64,000 nt of DNA, taken from the NCBI RefSeq assembly GCF_026410255.1, contig NZ_JAPMLL010000005.1:62001-126000 (forward strand), in the 5' to 3' direction. A model generated the notes under the pieces. It saw nothing but the letters and a program-made list of their open reading frames with translations, was not told the DNA's origin and searched no databases. A program made the position numbers and the translations under genes. This document shows positions 27,393-36,882 of this stretch, piece by piece. This stretch comes from Xanthomarina sp. F1114. GTDB taxonomy: Bacteria; Bacteroidota; Bacteroidia; Flavobacteriales; Flavobacteriaceae. The first letter of the stretch is position 1. Each line of letters starts with the position of its first letter.

Positions 27393-28514
27393 ATGATTAC
27401 ACTTAAAGAAGTAAAAAACAAAAAGGAATTAAAAACATTCGTAACCTTTCCTTTTCAATTATATAAGAATTCAAAATATTGGGTACCTCCTATTATTTCT
27501 GATGAAATGGCAACTCTTAGCTCGGATAAAAACCCTGCATTTCTACACGCCGATGCTCAGTTTTTCCTAGCTTATAAAAATGATAAAATAGTTGGACGTG
27601 TTGCTGCCATTCTAAATTGGGCAGAAATTAAGACACAAGGTGTTAAAAAGATGCGTTTTGGATGGTTTGATACTATAGATGATATTTCTGTAACTAAAGC
27701 TTTGTTAGATAAGGTTAGCGAAATAGGAAAGACAAATAATCTAGAATTTGTTGAAGGCCCTGTAGGTTTCTCAAATTTAGATAAAAATGGAGCTTTAACT
27801 TTTGGGTTTGATCATATCGGAACAATGGCAACTTGGTATAACCACCCGTATTATATTACACATTTTGAAGAACTAGGATATCTTCCTGAGAAAGAATACA
27901 TAGAGAGCAAATTTCCTTTTAATACTATTCCTGTAGAACGTTTTAAAAGAGTAAATGAAATTATTACCAAACGTTTTAAGTTAAAACCTAGTCAATTTAC
28001 TAAAACAAAACAAGTGGTTCCGCATATAGATAGTATGTTCGATTTGTTTAATAAATCTTACGCCAAGCTGCCCACATTTGTACCTGTAACCGACGAACAG
28101 AGGGATTACTTTAAGCAAAAATTTATCAATTTTATCAATCCAGAATACATCAAGTTTGTTTTTGATGAAAATGATAATATGGTAGCCTTTGCAATTGTTT
28201 TACCATCATTCTCTCATGCGCTCCAAGAAGTAAATGGGAAATTATTTCCTTTTGGATTTTTAAAATTATTAAAAGCAAAAAAACATAGTAAAACTGTATT
28301 ATTTTATTTAATTGGTGTGGAGCCACACTACCACAACAAAGGAGTAACAGCTATAATTTTTAATGAATTTTATAAAACTCTGAAAAAGCAAAATATAGAA
28401 ACCTGTATCAGACTACCAGAATTAGTAGACAATCTGGCTTCACAGCAAATTTGGAAGGATTTTGATTGTGAAATTATCAAACGACGAAAAACCTTCAAAA
28501 AGAAATTGAAATAA
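27393..28514 (+). CDS. GNAT-like acyltransferase-fold protein
   Basis: A 373-residue cytoplasmic protein. The start KEVKNKKELKTFVTFPFQLYKNSKYWVPP and the later VGRVAAILN, EGPVGFSNLDKNG and FYLIGVEPHYHNKGVTAII mark a family common in Bacteroidota that looks like two GNAT-type halves; the last motif resembles the acetyl-CoA-binding loop. Names such as GTP cyclohydrolase given to relatives are not supported by any motif here. Substrate is unknown. It ends at a strong terminator. Confidence 0.65.
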   Translation: MITLKEVKNKKELKTFVTFPFQLYKNSKYWVPPIISDEMATLSSDKNPAFLHADAQFFLAYKNDKIVGRVAAILNWAEIKTQGVKKMRFGWFDTIDDISVTKALLDKVSEIGKTNNLEFVEGPVGFSNLDKNGALTFGFDHIGTMATWYNHPYYITHFEELGYLPEKEYIESKFPFNTIPVERFKRVNEIITKRFKLKPSQFTKTKQVVPHIDSMFDLFNKSYAKLPTFVPVTDEQRDYFKQKFINFINPEYIKFVFDENDNMVAFAIVLPSFSHALQEVNGKLFPFGFLKLLKAKKHSKTVLFYLIGVEPHYHNKGVTAIIFNEFYKTLKKQNIETCIRLPELVDNLASQQIWKDFDCEIIKRRKTFKKKLK

Positions 28515-28549
28515 AAAAAATCCGATGGTGTTCAGCTATCGGATTTTTT
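28513..28549. terminator. Bidirectional terminator
   Basis: AAAAAATCCGAT pairs with ATCGGATTTTTT around an 11-nt loop, between the convergent GNAT-like and alpha-oxoamine synthase genes. Confidence 0.88.
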
Positions 28550-28569
28550 AATATAAACTAAGGTTTATT

Positions 28570-29829
28570 TTATTTATCTACGGATGCAGTAACAGAAGCA
28601 GAAAGCCTCTTATACGTTCCATTTACTAATCTCTCTCTAATTGCTTCAAAAGCATCTAAAGTTTCGGTAACATCGTCTAAAGTATGTGTTGCCGTAGGAA
28701 TTAAACGCAATAAGATTAATCCTTTAGGAATTACTGGATAAACAACGATAGAACAGAAAATACCATGATTTTCTCTTAAGTCTCTTACTAAAGCCATAGC
28801 TTCAGGAATACTACCTTCCAGGTAAACAGGTGTTACACAACTTTGAGTGGTACCAATATCGAAACCTCTTTCTCTAAGTCCAGATTGTAAAGCATTGGTG
28901 TTTTCCCAAAGTTTATTTTTTAATTCTGGCATAGTTTTAAGCATATCTAAACGCTTTAAAGCTCCAACAACCAATTGCATTTGCAAAGATTTTGCAAACA
29001 TTTGCGAACGCAAATTATATTTTAAATAGTCAATTATTTCTTGGTCGGCTGCAATAAATGCTCCTGTACTTGCTAAAGATTTAGCAAAGGTTGCAAAATA
29101 CACATCAATACCATCTTGAACACCTTGCTCCTCACCTGCACCTGCTCCAGTTTTACCTAAAACACCAAATCCATGAGCGTCGTCCACTAAAAATCTAAAG
29201 TTGTATTTTTTCTTTAACTCAACTATTTCTTTTAAGCGTCCTTGTTCTCCTCGCATTCCAAACACACCTTCAGAAATTACTAAAATTCCTCCTCCAGTTT
29301 GTTCGGCCATTTTAGTAGCTCTTTCTAAGTTTTTTTCTAAACTTTCAATGTTATTATGTTTATAGGTGAAACGTTTCCCCATATGTAAACGAACTCCGTC
29401 AATAATACATGCATGAGCGTCTACATCATAAACTATAATATCATCTTTTCCTACTAAGGCATCAATAGTAGAAACCATTCCTTGGTATCCAAAATTCAAC
29501 AAATAAGCCGATTCTTTACTTACAAATGCTGCTAATTCTTGTTGTAATTTCTCGTGTAACTCTGTGTGTCCAGACATCATTCTAGCTCCCATTGGATAAG
29601 CAGAACCGTATGCAACTCCTGCTTCTGCATCTACCTTCCTAACCTCTGGGTGATTTGCTAAACCTAAATAATCATTGATGCTCCAAGTAATTACATCCTT
29701 CCCTTGAAACTTCATTCTGTTCGAGATTTGACCCTCCAACTTAGGAAATACAAAATATCCTTCGGCCTGAGAAGCCCATTTTCCTAATGGTCCTTTATCT
29801 CTGTAAATTTTATCGAATAAGTCTTTCAT
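28570..29829 (-). CDS. Alpha-oxoamine synthase: candidate cysteate/serine acyltransferase (capnine or sphingoid base)
   Basis: A 419-residue PLP enzyme of the alpha-oxoamine synthase family, which joins an amino acid to an acyl thioester with loss of CO2. PLP-site motifs are DVDAHACIIDG, LVDDAHGFGVLG (Asp216, His219) and FATFAKSLASTGAF with Schiff-base Lys250. The N-terminal block ending TWSINDYLGLANHPEVRK is typical of the Bacteroidota homologues annotated as serine palmitoyltransferase. In Flavobacterium johnsoniae a close relative makes the sulfonolipid precursor from cysteate. The cysteine-synthase-family gene next door favours that role here over sphingolipid or Kbl activity, but this is inference. 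Confidence 0.8.
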   Translation of the reverse strand: MKDLFDKIYRDKGPLGKWASQAEGYFVFPKLEGQISNRMKFQGKDVITWSINDYLGLANHPEVRKVDAEAGVAYGSAYPMGARMMSGHTELHEKLQQELAAFVSKESAYLLNFGYQGMVSTIDALVGKDDIIVYDVDAHACIIDGVRLHMGKRFTYKHNNIESLEKNLERATKMAEQTGGGILVISEGVFGMRGEQGRLKEIVELKKKYNFRFLVDDAHGFGVLGKTGAGAGEEQGVQDGIDVYFATFAKSLASTGAFIAADQEIIDYLKYNLRSQMFAKSLQMQLVVGALKRLDMLKTMPELKNKLWENTNALQSGLRERGFDIGTTQSCVTPVYLEGSIPEAMALVRDLRENHGIFCSIVVYPVIPKGLILLRLIPTATHTLDDVTETLDAFEAIRERLVNGTYKRLSASVTASVDK

Positions 29830-29857
29830 ATAAGCTATTAATCATGATTTTAAAGTG

Positions 29858-29865
29858 CAAAATTA
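29858..29865 (-). promoter_or_regulatory. -7 box of the alpha-oxoamine synthase gene
   Basis: TAATTTTG on the minus strand, with a TTG 14 bp upstream, suggests that the gene has its own promoter in addition to any read-through from the cysteine-synthase-family gene. Confidence 0.4.
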
Positions 29866-29903
29866 GAGTTTTTAATGCTCAATACATAATCTTTTTTCAC
29901 ACT

Positions 29904-29941
29904 CTTGTTAACAAAAACATGTTACTAAAATTAGTAACATG
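29904..29941 (-). terminator. Perfect 11-bp palindrome with T-run, probable terminator
   Basis: CATGTTACTAA and TTAGTAACATG are perfect inverted arms two bases apart, followed on the minus strand by TTTTTGTT. It sits 15 bp after the cysteine-synthase-family stop. It could also be an operator, as the arms are symmetric. Confidence 0.6.
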
Positions 29942-29955
29942 CTTCAATATTGTAG

Positions 29956-31002
29956 TTATTTAATATATTGTATACTTTCTGTTGCTTCTTCGGGTTCATG
30001 TAGATGGTCAAAAAAGCCTTGCTCGTTCATCCAAGCATCATTATATATTTTACTCATATATCTAGATCCATGGTCTGGAAAAACAACAACAATATTAGAA
30101 TCCTCATCAAAGCATTCTTCTTCATTTAATTGTTTTACAGCCTGTAAAGCTGCTCCAGAAGTATACCCAACAAATAGACCTTCCGTACTAGCTATTTCTC
30201 TTGCTGTATGAGCGCTCTCTTCGTCGGTAACTTTTACAAACTCGTCTATAACATCAAAATTTGTGGCTGTAGGAATTAAATTTTTCCCTAAACCTTCAAT
30301 TCTATATGGATAAATTTCTTTTTCGTCGAATTCATGAGTTTCGTGATATTTCTTAATCACAGAACCATAAGCATCAACGCCAATAATCTTAATATTTGGA
30401 TTTTGCTCTTTTAAGTATTTTCCAATTCCTGAAATTGTACCTCCAGTTCCACTACAAGCTATTAAATGTGTAATTTTACCTTCAGTTTGATTCCAAATTT
30501 CTGGACCTGTAGAATGGTAATGTGCATCTATATTTAATTCGTTGAAATACTGATTAATATATACAGATCCTTCAGTTTCTTCATGTAAACGTTTTGCTAC
30601 TTCATAATAAGATCTTGGGTCGTCTGCTTTAACGTGAGCAGGACAAACATATACTTGCGCTCCCATAGATTTTAACATATCTATTTTATCTGGCGAAGAC
30701 TTAGAACTAACAGCAAGAATACATTTATATCCTTTTACAATACTAACCATAGCTATACTAAAACCTGTGTTACCAGAAGTTGTTTCAACTATAGTATCTC
30801 CCGGTTTTAAAATACCTTTACGTTCTGCTTCTTCTATAATATAAAGTGCAATTCGATCTTTTGAAGAATGTCCTGGATTAAAAGCTTCTACTTTAGCAAA
30901 GTAGTTTCCTTTTAATGAAGAAGTTATTTTATTTAGTTTAATTAGTGGTGTATTTCCAACTAACTCTAAAACATTATTAAAAACTTGTTTATTTTTTTCC
31001 AT
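29956..31002 (-). CDS. Cysteine synthase family PLP enzyme (possible cysteate synthase)
   Basis: A 348-residue fold-type II PLP enzyme. [11 protein letters not shown] opens the protein, the PLP lysine is Lys48 in [10 protein letters not shown], the phosphate- or substrate-binding TTSGNTGFS lies near residue 80, and [15 protein letters not shown] near residue 185 binds PLP phosphate. It resembles cysteine synthase and cystathionine beta-synthase catalytic domains without a heme or CBS regulatory domain. Possible products are cysteine, cystathionine or, given the neighbouring alpha-oxoamine synthase, cysteate from a serine derivative and sulfite. It has its own promoter and terminator, so the pairing is by neighbourhood rather than a tight operon. 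Confidence 0.82.
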   Translation of the reverse strand: MEKNKQVFNNVLELVGNTPLIKLNKITSSLKGNYFAKVEAFNPGHSSKDRIALYIIEEAERKGILKPGDTIVETTSGNTGFSIAMVSIVKGYKCILAVSSKSSPDKIDMLKSMGAQVYVCPAHVKADDPRSYYEVAKRLHEETEGSVYINQYFNELNIDAHYHSTGPEIWNQTEGKITHLIACSGTGGTISGIGKYLKEQNPNIKIIGVDAYGSVIKKYHETHEFDEKEIYPYRIEGLGKNLIPTATNFDVIDEFVKVTDEESAHTAREIASTEGLFVGYTSGAALQAVKQLNEEECFDEDSNIVVVFPDHGSRYMSKIYNDAWMNEQGFFDHLHEPEEATESIQYIK

Positions 31003-31048
31003 ACATTATATTTTACGGAAGCTAAAAATATAGCAACCAAAAACCTTG

Positions 31049-31077
31049 CAAAAATACATAATTTTTTTTACTAACAA
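31049..31077 (-). promoter_or_regulatory. Promoter of the cysteine-synthase-family gene
   Basis: On the minus strand TTG and TATTTTTG are separated by 18 bp, a near-ideal Bacteroidota promoter. It overlaps the last codons of oligopeptidase B. Confidence 0.55.
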
Positions 31078-33131
31078 TGGATTCCTTCCAAATCCAATAT
31101 AAAAGCATACTCTAAAGCGACCTCTTTTAAGCTTTCAAAACGTCCAGAAGCCCCGCCATGACCCGTTTCCATATCTGTATGTAGCAATAATTTATTTGTA
31201 TCTGTTTTAAGCTCTCTAAGTCTTGCTACCCATTTTGCTGGCTCCCAATATTGAACCTGAGAATCGTGCAAACCAGTTGTTACTAGCATATTAGGATAAT
31301 CCTGATTTTTAATATTATCGTATGGCGAATAAGATTTTATATAATTGTAATACTCTTTGTTGTTTGGGTTACCCCACTCGTCATACTCTCCTGTAGTTAA
31401 AGGAATCGTGTCGTCCAACATAGTTGTTAACACATCTACAAACGGAACAATGGCTAAAACGCCTTTATATAATTCAGGATTTAAATTAACAATAACCCCC
31501 ATTAAAAGTCCTCCAGCTGAACCACCATAGGCATAAAGCTGTTTATTTGAAGTATAATTATTTGAAATTAAATGTTTGGAGCAATCTATATAATCGTAAA
31601 ATGTGTTCATTTTTGATAAAAGCTTTCCATTCTCGTACCAATCGCGACCTAAATACTCTCCTCCTCTAATATGCGCAATAGCATAAACGAAACCTCTATC
31701 TAATAAACTTAATCTAACTGTTGAAAAATACGGATCGATGGTCGACCCATAAGAACCGTATGCATAAAGCAACAAGGGATTTCCTGTTTCTTTTTTTAAA
31801 TCTTTTCTATAAACTAAAGAAACAGGTATTTGCTCCCCATCTCGAGCCGTTACCCAAATACGTTCTGAAGAATAATTCTCCTTTTTAAAACCTTTATCTA
31901 AAACTATCTGCTCCTTCTTTACATCGTGCTCTTTAGTCTTAAAATTATAATCTATAACAGAACTTGGGGTGGTTAAAGAATTATAAGAATAGCGCAGATA
32001 CTCGCTATCAAAATCCGGATTATTTCCTGTGTAGGCTGTATATGTTTCACTCTCAAAAGGAATGTAGTAATCTTCTTTTCCATTCCAACTAATAACTCGG
32101 AGTTTATTTAAACCTTGTTCCCTCTCATTAACAACTAAATAATCTTTAAAGATTTCAATATCTTCTAATAGAACGTCTTTTCTATGCGCCAATAAATCTT
32201 GCCAAAACTTACTTTCAGTTTCAGTTTCCTTTGTCTTTTGAAGTTTAAAATTTGTTGCCTCACCTTTGTTGGTTAGAATATAAAAATGGTCGTTATAATG
32301 CTCTATGGAATATTCCACACCTCTTTCTCTCTTGCTAAAGACCTTAAAATCGCTATTTGGAGAATCGGCATTTAAAATTCTGTATTCCGAAGTAAGCGTA
32401 CTTGAAGAGCCAATTATAATATATTTTCTAGATTTTGTTTTATACACATAGGTATTAAATGTTTCATCGGTTTCATGAAATACTTCTACGTCTTCCGCAA
32501 CTTTAGTATGTAGTTTATGTTTAAATACTTTATACGAACGTAAGGTGACTTCATCTTTACGCGCATAAAAAAGCGTTGAATTATCATTTGCCCATGTAAT
32601 ACTTCCGGTAGAGTTTAATATCTCTTCTGAATAAATTTCACCGGTAATTAAGTTTTTAATTTGAATTTTATACTGTCTTCTACTAACTGTATCTGTAGAA
32701 AAAGCAGCCAGTGTATTATCAGGGCTTATAGAAATGCTCCCTAAGCTAAAATAAGTATGCTCTTTTGCCATTTCGTTACAGTCGAATAACAGCTCTTCTG
32801 GAGCATCTAAAGTTTCTTTTTTTCTGGAATAAATAGGATAGTCCTTTCCTTTTTCAAATCTGATTAAATACCAGTAGCCATTAAATTTATATGGAACGGA
32901 TTGATCGTCTTCCTTAATTCTTGCCTTCATTTCCTCAAACAATTCTTCTTGAAGCTTTTCAGTATGTTTCATTATACTTTTTGTATAATCGTTTTCGGCA
33001 CGCAGATAATTTAAAACTTCTTGATTTTCTCTATCGTTTAACCAATAGAATTCGTCCATACGAACATCATTATGCGCTTCAAGTTTTTTAGGAATCTTTT
33101 TAGCCTTTGGTGGAAATAAATTGTTTTTCAA
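31071..33131 (-). CDS. ptrB: Oligopeptidase B (S9 family serine peptidase)
   Basis: A 686-residue prolyl-oligopeptidase-family enzyme that cuts small peptides after basic residues. It has the N-terminal beta-propeller (about residues 70-400) and a C-terminal alpha/beta-hydrolase domain. The triad is Ser538 in YGGSAGGLL, Asp623 in GLHDSQVQYW and His658 in MNTGHGG-like TGHGGASGR. Length and order fit oligopeptidase B. The start is TTG at 33131; the first ATG is at residue 25, inside the conserved RMDEFYWLNDR block, so TTG is strongly preferred. No signal peptide is visible, so it is cytoplasmic. Confidence 0.92.
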   Translation of the reverse strand: MKNNLFPPKAKKIPKKLEAHNDVRMDEFYWLNDRENQEVLNYLRAENDYTKSIMKHTEKLQEELFEEMKARIKEDDQSVPYKFNGYWYLIRFEKGKDYPIYSRKKETLDAPEELLFDCNEMAKEHTYFSLGSISISPDNTLAAFSTDTVSRRQYKIQIKNLITGEIYSEEILNSTGSITWANDNSTLFYARKDEVTLRSYKVFKHKLHTKVAEDVEVFHETDETFNTYVYKTKSRKYIIIGSSSTLTSEYRILNADSPNSDFKVFSKRERGVEYSIEHYNDHFYILTNKGEATNFKLQKTKETETESKFWQDLLAHRKDVLLEDIEIFKDYLVVNEREQGLNKLRVISWNGKEDYYIPFESETYTAYTGNNPDFDSEYLRYSYNSLTTPSSVIDYNFKTKEHDVKKEQIVLDKGFKKENYSSERIWVTARDGEQIPVSLVYRKDLKKETGNPLLLYAYGSYGSTIDPYFSTVRLSLLDRGFVYAIAHIRGGEYLGRDWYENGKLLSKMNTFYDYIDCSKHLISNNYTSNKQLYAYGGSAGGLLMGVIVNLNPELYKGVLAIVPFVDVLTTMLDDTIPLTTGEYDEWGNPNNKEYYNYIKSYSPYDNIKNQDYPNMLVTTGLHDSQVQYWEPAKWVARLRELKTDTNKLLLHTDMETGHGGASGRFESLKEVALEYAFILDLEGIHC

Positions 33132-33155
33132 AAGTGAAGATTTTTTACTGAATTA

Positions 33156-33189
33156 TTGACGCCAAAAATATGAAAATTAAATAGCTTTG
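33156..33189 (+). promoter_or_regulatory. Promoter of the YbaB gene
   Basis: TTG (in TTGAC) at 33156-33158 and TAGCTTTG at 33182-33189, 23 bp apart, fit the long-spacer form of the Bacteroidota promoter. Confidence 0.45.
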
Positions 33190-33215
33190 CAGTCTAATTA
33201 CTAAATTATAAAATT

Positions 33216-33539
33216 ATGTTTGGAGATCTCATGGGAATGATGGGTAAACTGAAAGAAACTCAGAAAAAAGTTGAAGAAACAAAAAAACGTTTAGACACGG
33301 TTTTAGTCGATGAAAAAAGTAACGATGATAAGCTAAAAGTTACTTTAACTGCCAACAGAACTATTAAATCTATTAGTATTGACGACAGCTTATTGCAGGA
33401 TAAAGAAGAATTAGAAGATTACCTAGTTTTAACTTTAAATAAAGCCATTGCAAAAGCGAACCAAATCAACGAAACAGAATTAGCGGCAGTTGCAAAAGAT
33501 GGCATGCCTAATATTCCAGGTATGGATATGTTTAAATAG
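33216..33539 (+). CDS. YbaB/EbfC family nucleoid-associated protein
   Basis: A 107-residue DNA-binding protein of the YbaB/EbfC family. It starts with a helix rich in Met, Gly and Lys ([19 protein letters not shown]), then the beta segment [15 protein letters not shown], and a second helix [12 protein letters not shown], ending in a Gly/Pro/Met tail NIPGMDMF. These small dimers coat DNA. In many bacteria the gene follows dnaX, but here it stands alone, divergent from ptrB with 84 bp between. Confidence 0.85.
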   Translation: MFGDLMGMMGKLKETQKKVEETKKRLDTVLVDEKSNDDKLKVTLTANRTIKSISIDDSLLQDKEELEDYLVLTLNKAIAKANQINETELAAVAKDGMPNIPGMDMFK

Positions 33540-33615
33540 GCATGAGGGGATTAGGTGTTAGGGAATTGTCTCAGATTACAGTCGTAGAATTTTTTTAAGA
33601 TTAAAAATGAAGCTT

Positions 33616-34554
33616 TTACTTATATCCAAACTTTAATCTAATACCATATTTTTTCTCAATTTCAGATTTCATTTTATCTGTTTGGATAGAACATATTCCA
33701 AATTTAGCGCGATCTGTATTCACTTTTTTAAAATCTGTCGATTGTTTACCAAACGAAAAATTAAATTGATAATCGTTGAGTTTTGTCCACGTTTTGCCGC
33801 TTACTCGGTATAAAATAGAAACCTTGCCTTTTTGAAAGGCATAAATTATTGCAAACTCTCTGGGATGCATAGCTCCAGATTTTATAGCGGCTACTAATTT
33901 TTCTTCTGTTAAATCACTTATAGGATAATCATAATGTAAAAGTGTAACGGTTACTTTAGCGTTGTCTAAATCGCAGTCGTTTATTTTTGAAGCATCATCT
34001 GAATTATCAATACCTATGATATTTTCGCCTGGATATGCGTTTTTATCAAGACCTTCTTTAATTTTATAAAAGTTCGAGTAAACAATCCTTTTATATTTCT
34101 TACTCCTTTTATTATCTTGTTCTTTTTGAAAGTTTCTATGAAATGCTTTTGATGCGCCAATGCTTATTTTTGATTGGTATTCCATATATAAATCAGGAAA
34201 TAGTGTTTCTAACTTCTGCCAATTAAAATCGTTTAATTTCTCATTAAAAATCGGAATCTCTTTTAAACATTTAATTTTTACTCCATGTTTAAAAGCTTCT
34301 TGTATCCAATCTAGAGCTTTCGATTTGTTATTGTTAATTAGGGAAATTTGAGAAGCAATAATATAATCCTTTGCAAATGCAGGTTTATAATTATTTAGTA
34401 ATTCATTTAATTGCTTTTCAGCTTTAATAAAATCTTCGTTAACTATAAGCTCTTCAACTTTATTAAATTCTTGATGATATATTAAAAAGTCTGTTTCACT
34501 AAATTTATTTTGAAAGCATAAAAAAGTCAAGCAAATTAATAAATTACGAATCAT
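33616..34554 (-). CDS. Exported protein of unknown function with TPR-like N-terminal part
   Basis: A 312-residue protein I do not recognise. Residues 1-18 look like a signal peptide (a hydrophobic stretch rich in Leu and Phe). Residues 25-115 are helical and repeat-like (EDFIKAEKQLNELLNNYKP, NNKSKALDWIQEAFKHG), suggesting TPR-type helices. The C-terminal part (about 180-310) is mixed and ends LKFGYK, with conserved-looking GAMHPREFAIIYAF. It is separated from threonine aldolase by 28 bp on the same strand and could be cotranscribed, downstream of it. Confidence 0.6.
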   Translation of the reverse strand: MIRNLLICLTFLCFQNKFSETDFLIYHQEFNKVEELIVNEDFIKAEKQLNELLNNYKPAFAKDYIIASQISLINNNKSKALDWIQEAFKHGVKIKCLKEIPIFNEKLNDFNWQKLETLFPDLYMEYQSKISIGASKAFHRNFQKEQDNKRSKKYKRIVYSNFYKIKEGLDKNAYPGENIIGIDNSDDASKINDCDLDNAKVTVTLLHYDYPISDLTEEKLVAAIKSGAMHPREFAIIYAFQKGKVSILYRVSGKTWTKLNDYQFNFSFGKQSTDFKKVNTDRAKFGICSIQTDKMKSEIEKKYGIRLKFGYK

Positions 34555-34582
34555 CTGTTTTAGCTTTTAGTTAAACGTGAAA

Positions 34583-35608
34583 TTACAATCTCATGTTTTT
34601 CAAAAATATCAAAAAGTGATTATGCATGTCATTAGTATAATCTAAATGCGTCACTATTCTTAACTTACCTTGCCCCATACTACTTATACGAATATTATTA
34701 TTCTCAAGTGTTTTAAGGAAATTGGAATCGTTTAATTGATCTTGTAGTTCAAAAATTACAATATTAGTCTCCACAGGCTCCACCTTTTTAACAAAGAATA
34801 GTTTGCTTAACACGGTTTCAATTTCTTTGGCTTTTTTATGATCTTCGGCCAAGCGTTCTATATTGTTATCTAAAGCATAAATTCCTGCTGCTGCTAAATA
34901 ACCAACCTGCCTCATACCTCCACCTAGAATTTTTCTAATTCTAATAGCGTTTTCCATAATAGCCTCATCGCCAATTAAAACGGAACCAATTGGACAACCA
35001 AGACCTTTACTTAAACACACAGAAATTGTATCGAAAACTTTCCCATAATCTTTGGCAGTTTCATTTTTTGCCACCAAAGCATTCCAAATTCTTGCTCCAT
35101 CTAAGTGAAAGCCGAGATTATGTGTATTACAAACTGTTCTTATTTTTTTTAATTCTTCAAAATCCCAGCATGCGCCACCTCCTCTATTTGTTGTGTTTTC
35201 TATTTCCACCAAAGAAGTTAAAGGACTGTGGTAAAAATCTGGCGGATTAATAGCTTCAATAACCTGTTCTGCAGTAAACATGCCACGGCTCCCATTTATT
35301 AACTTACATGAAACGCCACTATTAAAAGAGGCGCCTCCACCTTCGTAATTATAAATATGTGCGTCTTTATCGCATATAACTTGGTCTCCTGGTTGGGTAT
35401 GTAATTTTATAGCTGTTTGGTTAGCCATAGTTCCCGATGGAAAAAACAAGGCTTTTGGTTTTCCAAACATCTTAGCTAATCGTTCCTCTAGAGCGTTGAC
35501 TGTTGGGTCTTCTTTATAAACATCGTCACCAACCTGAGTATACATCATAGAATCCAACATCTTTTTTGTTGGTTTAGTAACCGTATCGCTTCTTAAATCT
35601 ATTTTCAT
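34583..35608 (-). CDS. ltaE: Low-specificity L-threonine aldolase
   Basis: A 341-residue PLP enzyme that splits L-threonine or allo-threonine into glycine and acetaldehyde. The N-terminus IDLRSDTVTKPT, ALFFPSGTMANQTAI near residue 53, the PLP-ring His84 region KDAHIYNYEGGG, LDGARIWNA near residue 169 and the Schiff-base Lys201 in SVCLSKGLGCPIGSVL are all canonical. Length is normal. It is divergent from prfB with 95 bp between the start codons. Confidence 0.92.
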   Translation of the reverse strand: MKIDLRSDTVTKPTKKMLDSMMYTQVGDDVYKEDPTVNALEERLAKMFGKPKALFFPSGTMANQTAIKLHTQPGDQVICDKDAHIYNYEGGGASFNSGVSCKLINGSRGMFTAEQVIEAINPPDFYHSPLTSLVEIENTTNRGGGACWDFEELKKIRTVCNTHNLGFHLDGARIWNALVAKNETAKDYGKVFDTISVCLSKGLGCPIGSVLIGDEAIMENAIRIRKILGGGMRQVGYLAAAGIYALDNNIERLAEDHKKAKEIETVLSKLFFVKKVEPVETNIVIFELQDQLNDSNFLKTLENNNIRISSMGQGKLRIVTHLDYTNDMHNHFLIFLKNMRL

Positions 35609-35703
35609 TATTTAAGTATTAGAGTATAAAACTATAAAATTAAATCAAGTAATATTTTATCTGCCAGTTTTAAATTTTACTTTTGTAAAAACTACAATAT
35701 AGA

Positions 35704-36814
35704 ATGATTACTTCCGATCAAATAAAAGATCTTAATACACGTCTAAGTTCGCTTAGACAATATCTTTGACATAGATGCCAAACTAATTGAAATTCAAAAC
35801 GAAGAAGAACAAACTTTTGCACCTACTTTCTGGGATGATTCTACAGCTGCCGAGCTTGTAATGAAATCTATTAGAAATAAGAAAAAATGGGTTGAAGATT
35901 ACCAAAAGGCAGTCACTTTAGTTGAAGAGCTTGAAATTATTTACGAATTCTATAAAGAAGACGAATCTACTCTAGAAGATCTAGAAAACAGCTTTAATAA
36001 AGCAATAAATCTAATTGAAGATTTAGAGTTTAAAAACATGCTCTCCGAAGAAGGAGATAGTTTAAGTGCAGTGCTTCAAATTACTGCTGGGGCTGGTGGT
36101 ACTGAGAGTTGCGACTGGGCAAGTATGCTTATGCGTATGTATTTAATGTATGCCGAAAACAGTGGATTTAAAGTAAAGGAACTTAACCATCAAGAAGGTG
36201 ATGTTGCCGGAATAAAAACAGTAACTTTAGAAATTGAAGGCGATTATGCCTTTGGTTGGTTAAAGGGCGAAAATGGTGTACATAGATTAGTTCGTATCTC
36301 TCCATTTGATAGCAATGCAAAACGCCATACTAGTTTTGCCTCGGTTTATGTTTACCCTTTAGTTGATGATACGATAGAAATTGATATAAATCCAGCCGAT
36401 ATTGAAATAACCACAGCTCGTTCTGGTGGTGCTGGAGGACAAAATGTCAATAAAGTAGAAACAAAAGTAAATCTGGTTCATAAACCTTCAGGAATTCATA
36501 TTCAATGTTCAGAAACACGTTCGCAACACGATAACAGATCTAGAGCTATGCAAATGCTTAAATCTCAATTATATGAAATTGAACTCAATAAACAATTGGC
36601 ACAACGTCAAGATATTGAAGCAGATAAAATGAAGATTGAATGGGGAAGTCAGATTAGAAATTATGTGATGCATCCTTATAAATTGGTTAAAGATGTACGA
36701 TCTGGAAAAGAAACTGGAAATGTCGATGACGTTATGGATGGAGATATAGTTCCCTTTTTAAAAGCCTATTTAATGATGATGGGACAAAAAACTGAAGACA
36801 CAAATCAATTGTAA
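35704..36814 (+). CDS. prfB: Peptide chain release factor 2, expressed by programmed +1 frameshift
   Basis: RF2 ends translation at UAA and UGA codons. The ATG at 35704 opens a short frame of 21 codons that ends at an in-frame TGA (35767-35769). The slippery site CTT TGA C, with a +1 shift past T35767, continues into the long frame and gives 369 residues in all (E. coli RF2 has 365). The stop-recognition tripeptide SPF is at 199-201 and the hydrolysis motif GGQ at 244-246, in [15 protein letters not shown]. The long frame alone, from ATG 35861, would lack domain 1. A TACTTTTG box at 35678-35685 is the likely -7 element. Confidence 0.95.
35764..35770 (+). other. prfB: prfB +1 frameshift site CTTTGAC
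   Basis: The heptamer is preceded by TAT, exactly as in E. coli (TAT CTT TGA C, peptide Tyr-Leu-Asp). The upstream stimulator AGGGGG found there is replaced by AGACAA, which does not resemble an anti-16S sequence. Confidence 0.92.
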
Positions 36815-36882
36815 ACAATAACTTATTTTTCGTTTTAACAAAAATATAAAACAAAGATTCCCGCTTTCTCGGGAAAATAATT

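Noticed and set aside
35861-36814. prfB could be read as a broken gene or a short RF2 starting at ATG 35861
   Set aside because: The upstream short frame from 35704 encodes the normal RF2 N-terminus and ends at the classic CTT TGA C shift site, so this is programmed frameshifting, not damage.
36858-36875. Hairpin TTCCCG/CGGGAA between prfB and the arsC-family gene as a terminator
   Set aside because: It has only six base pairs and no T-run on either useful side; noted in the gene entry but not called.
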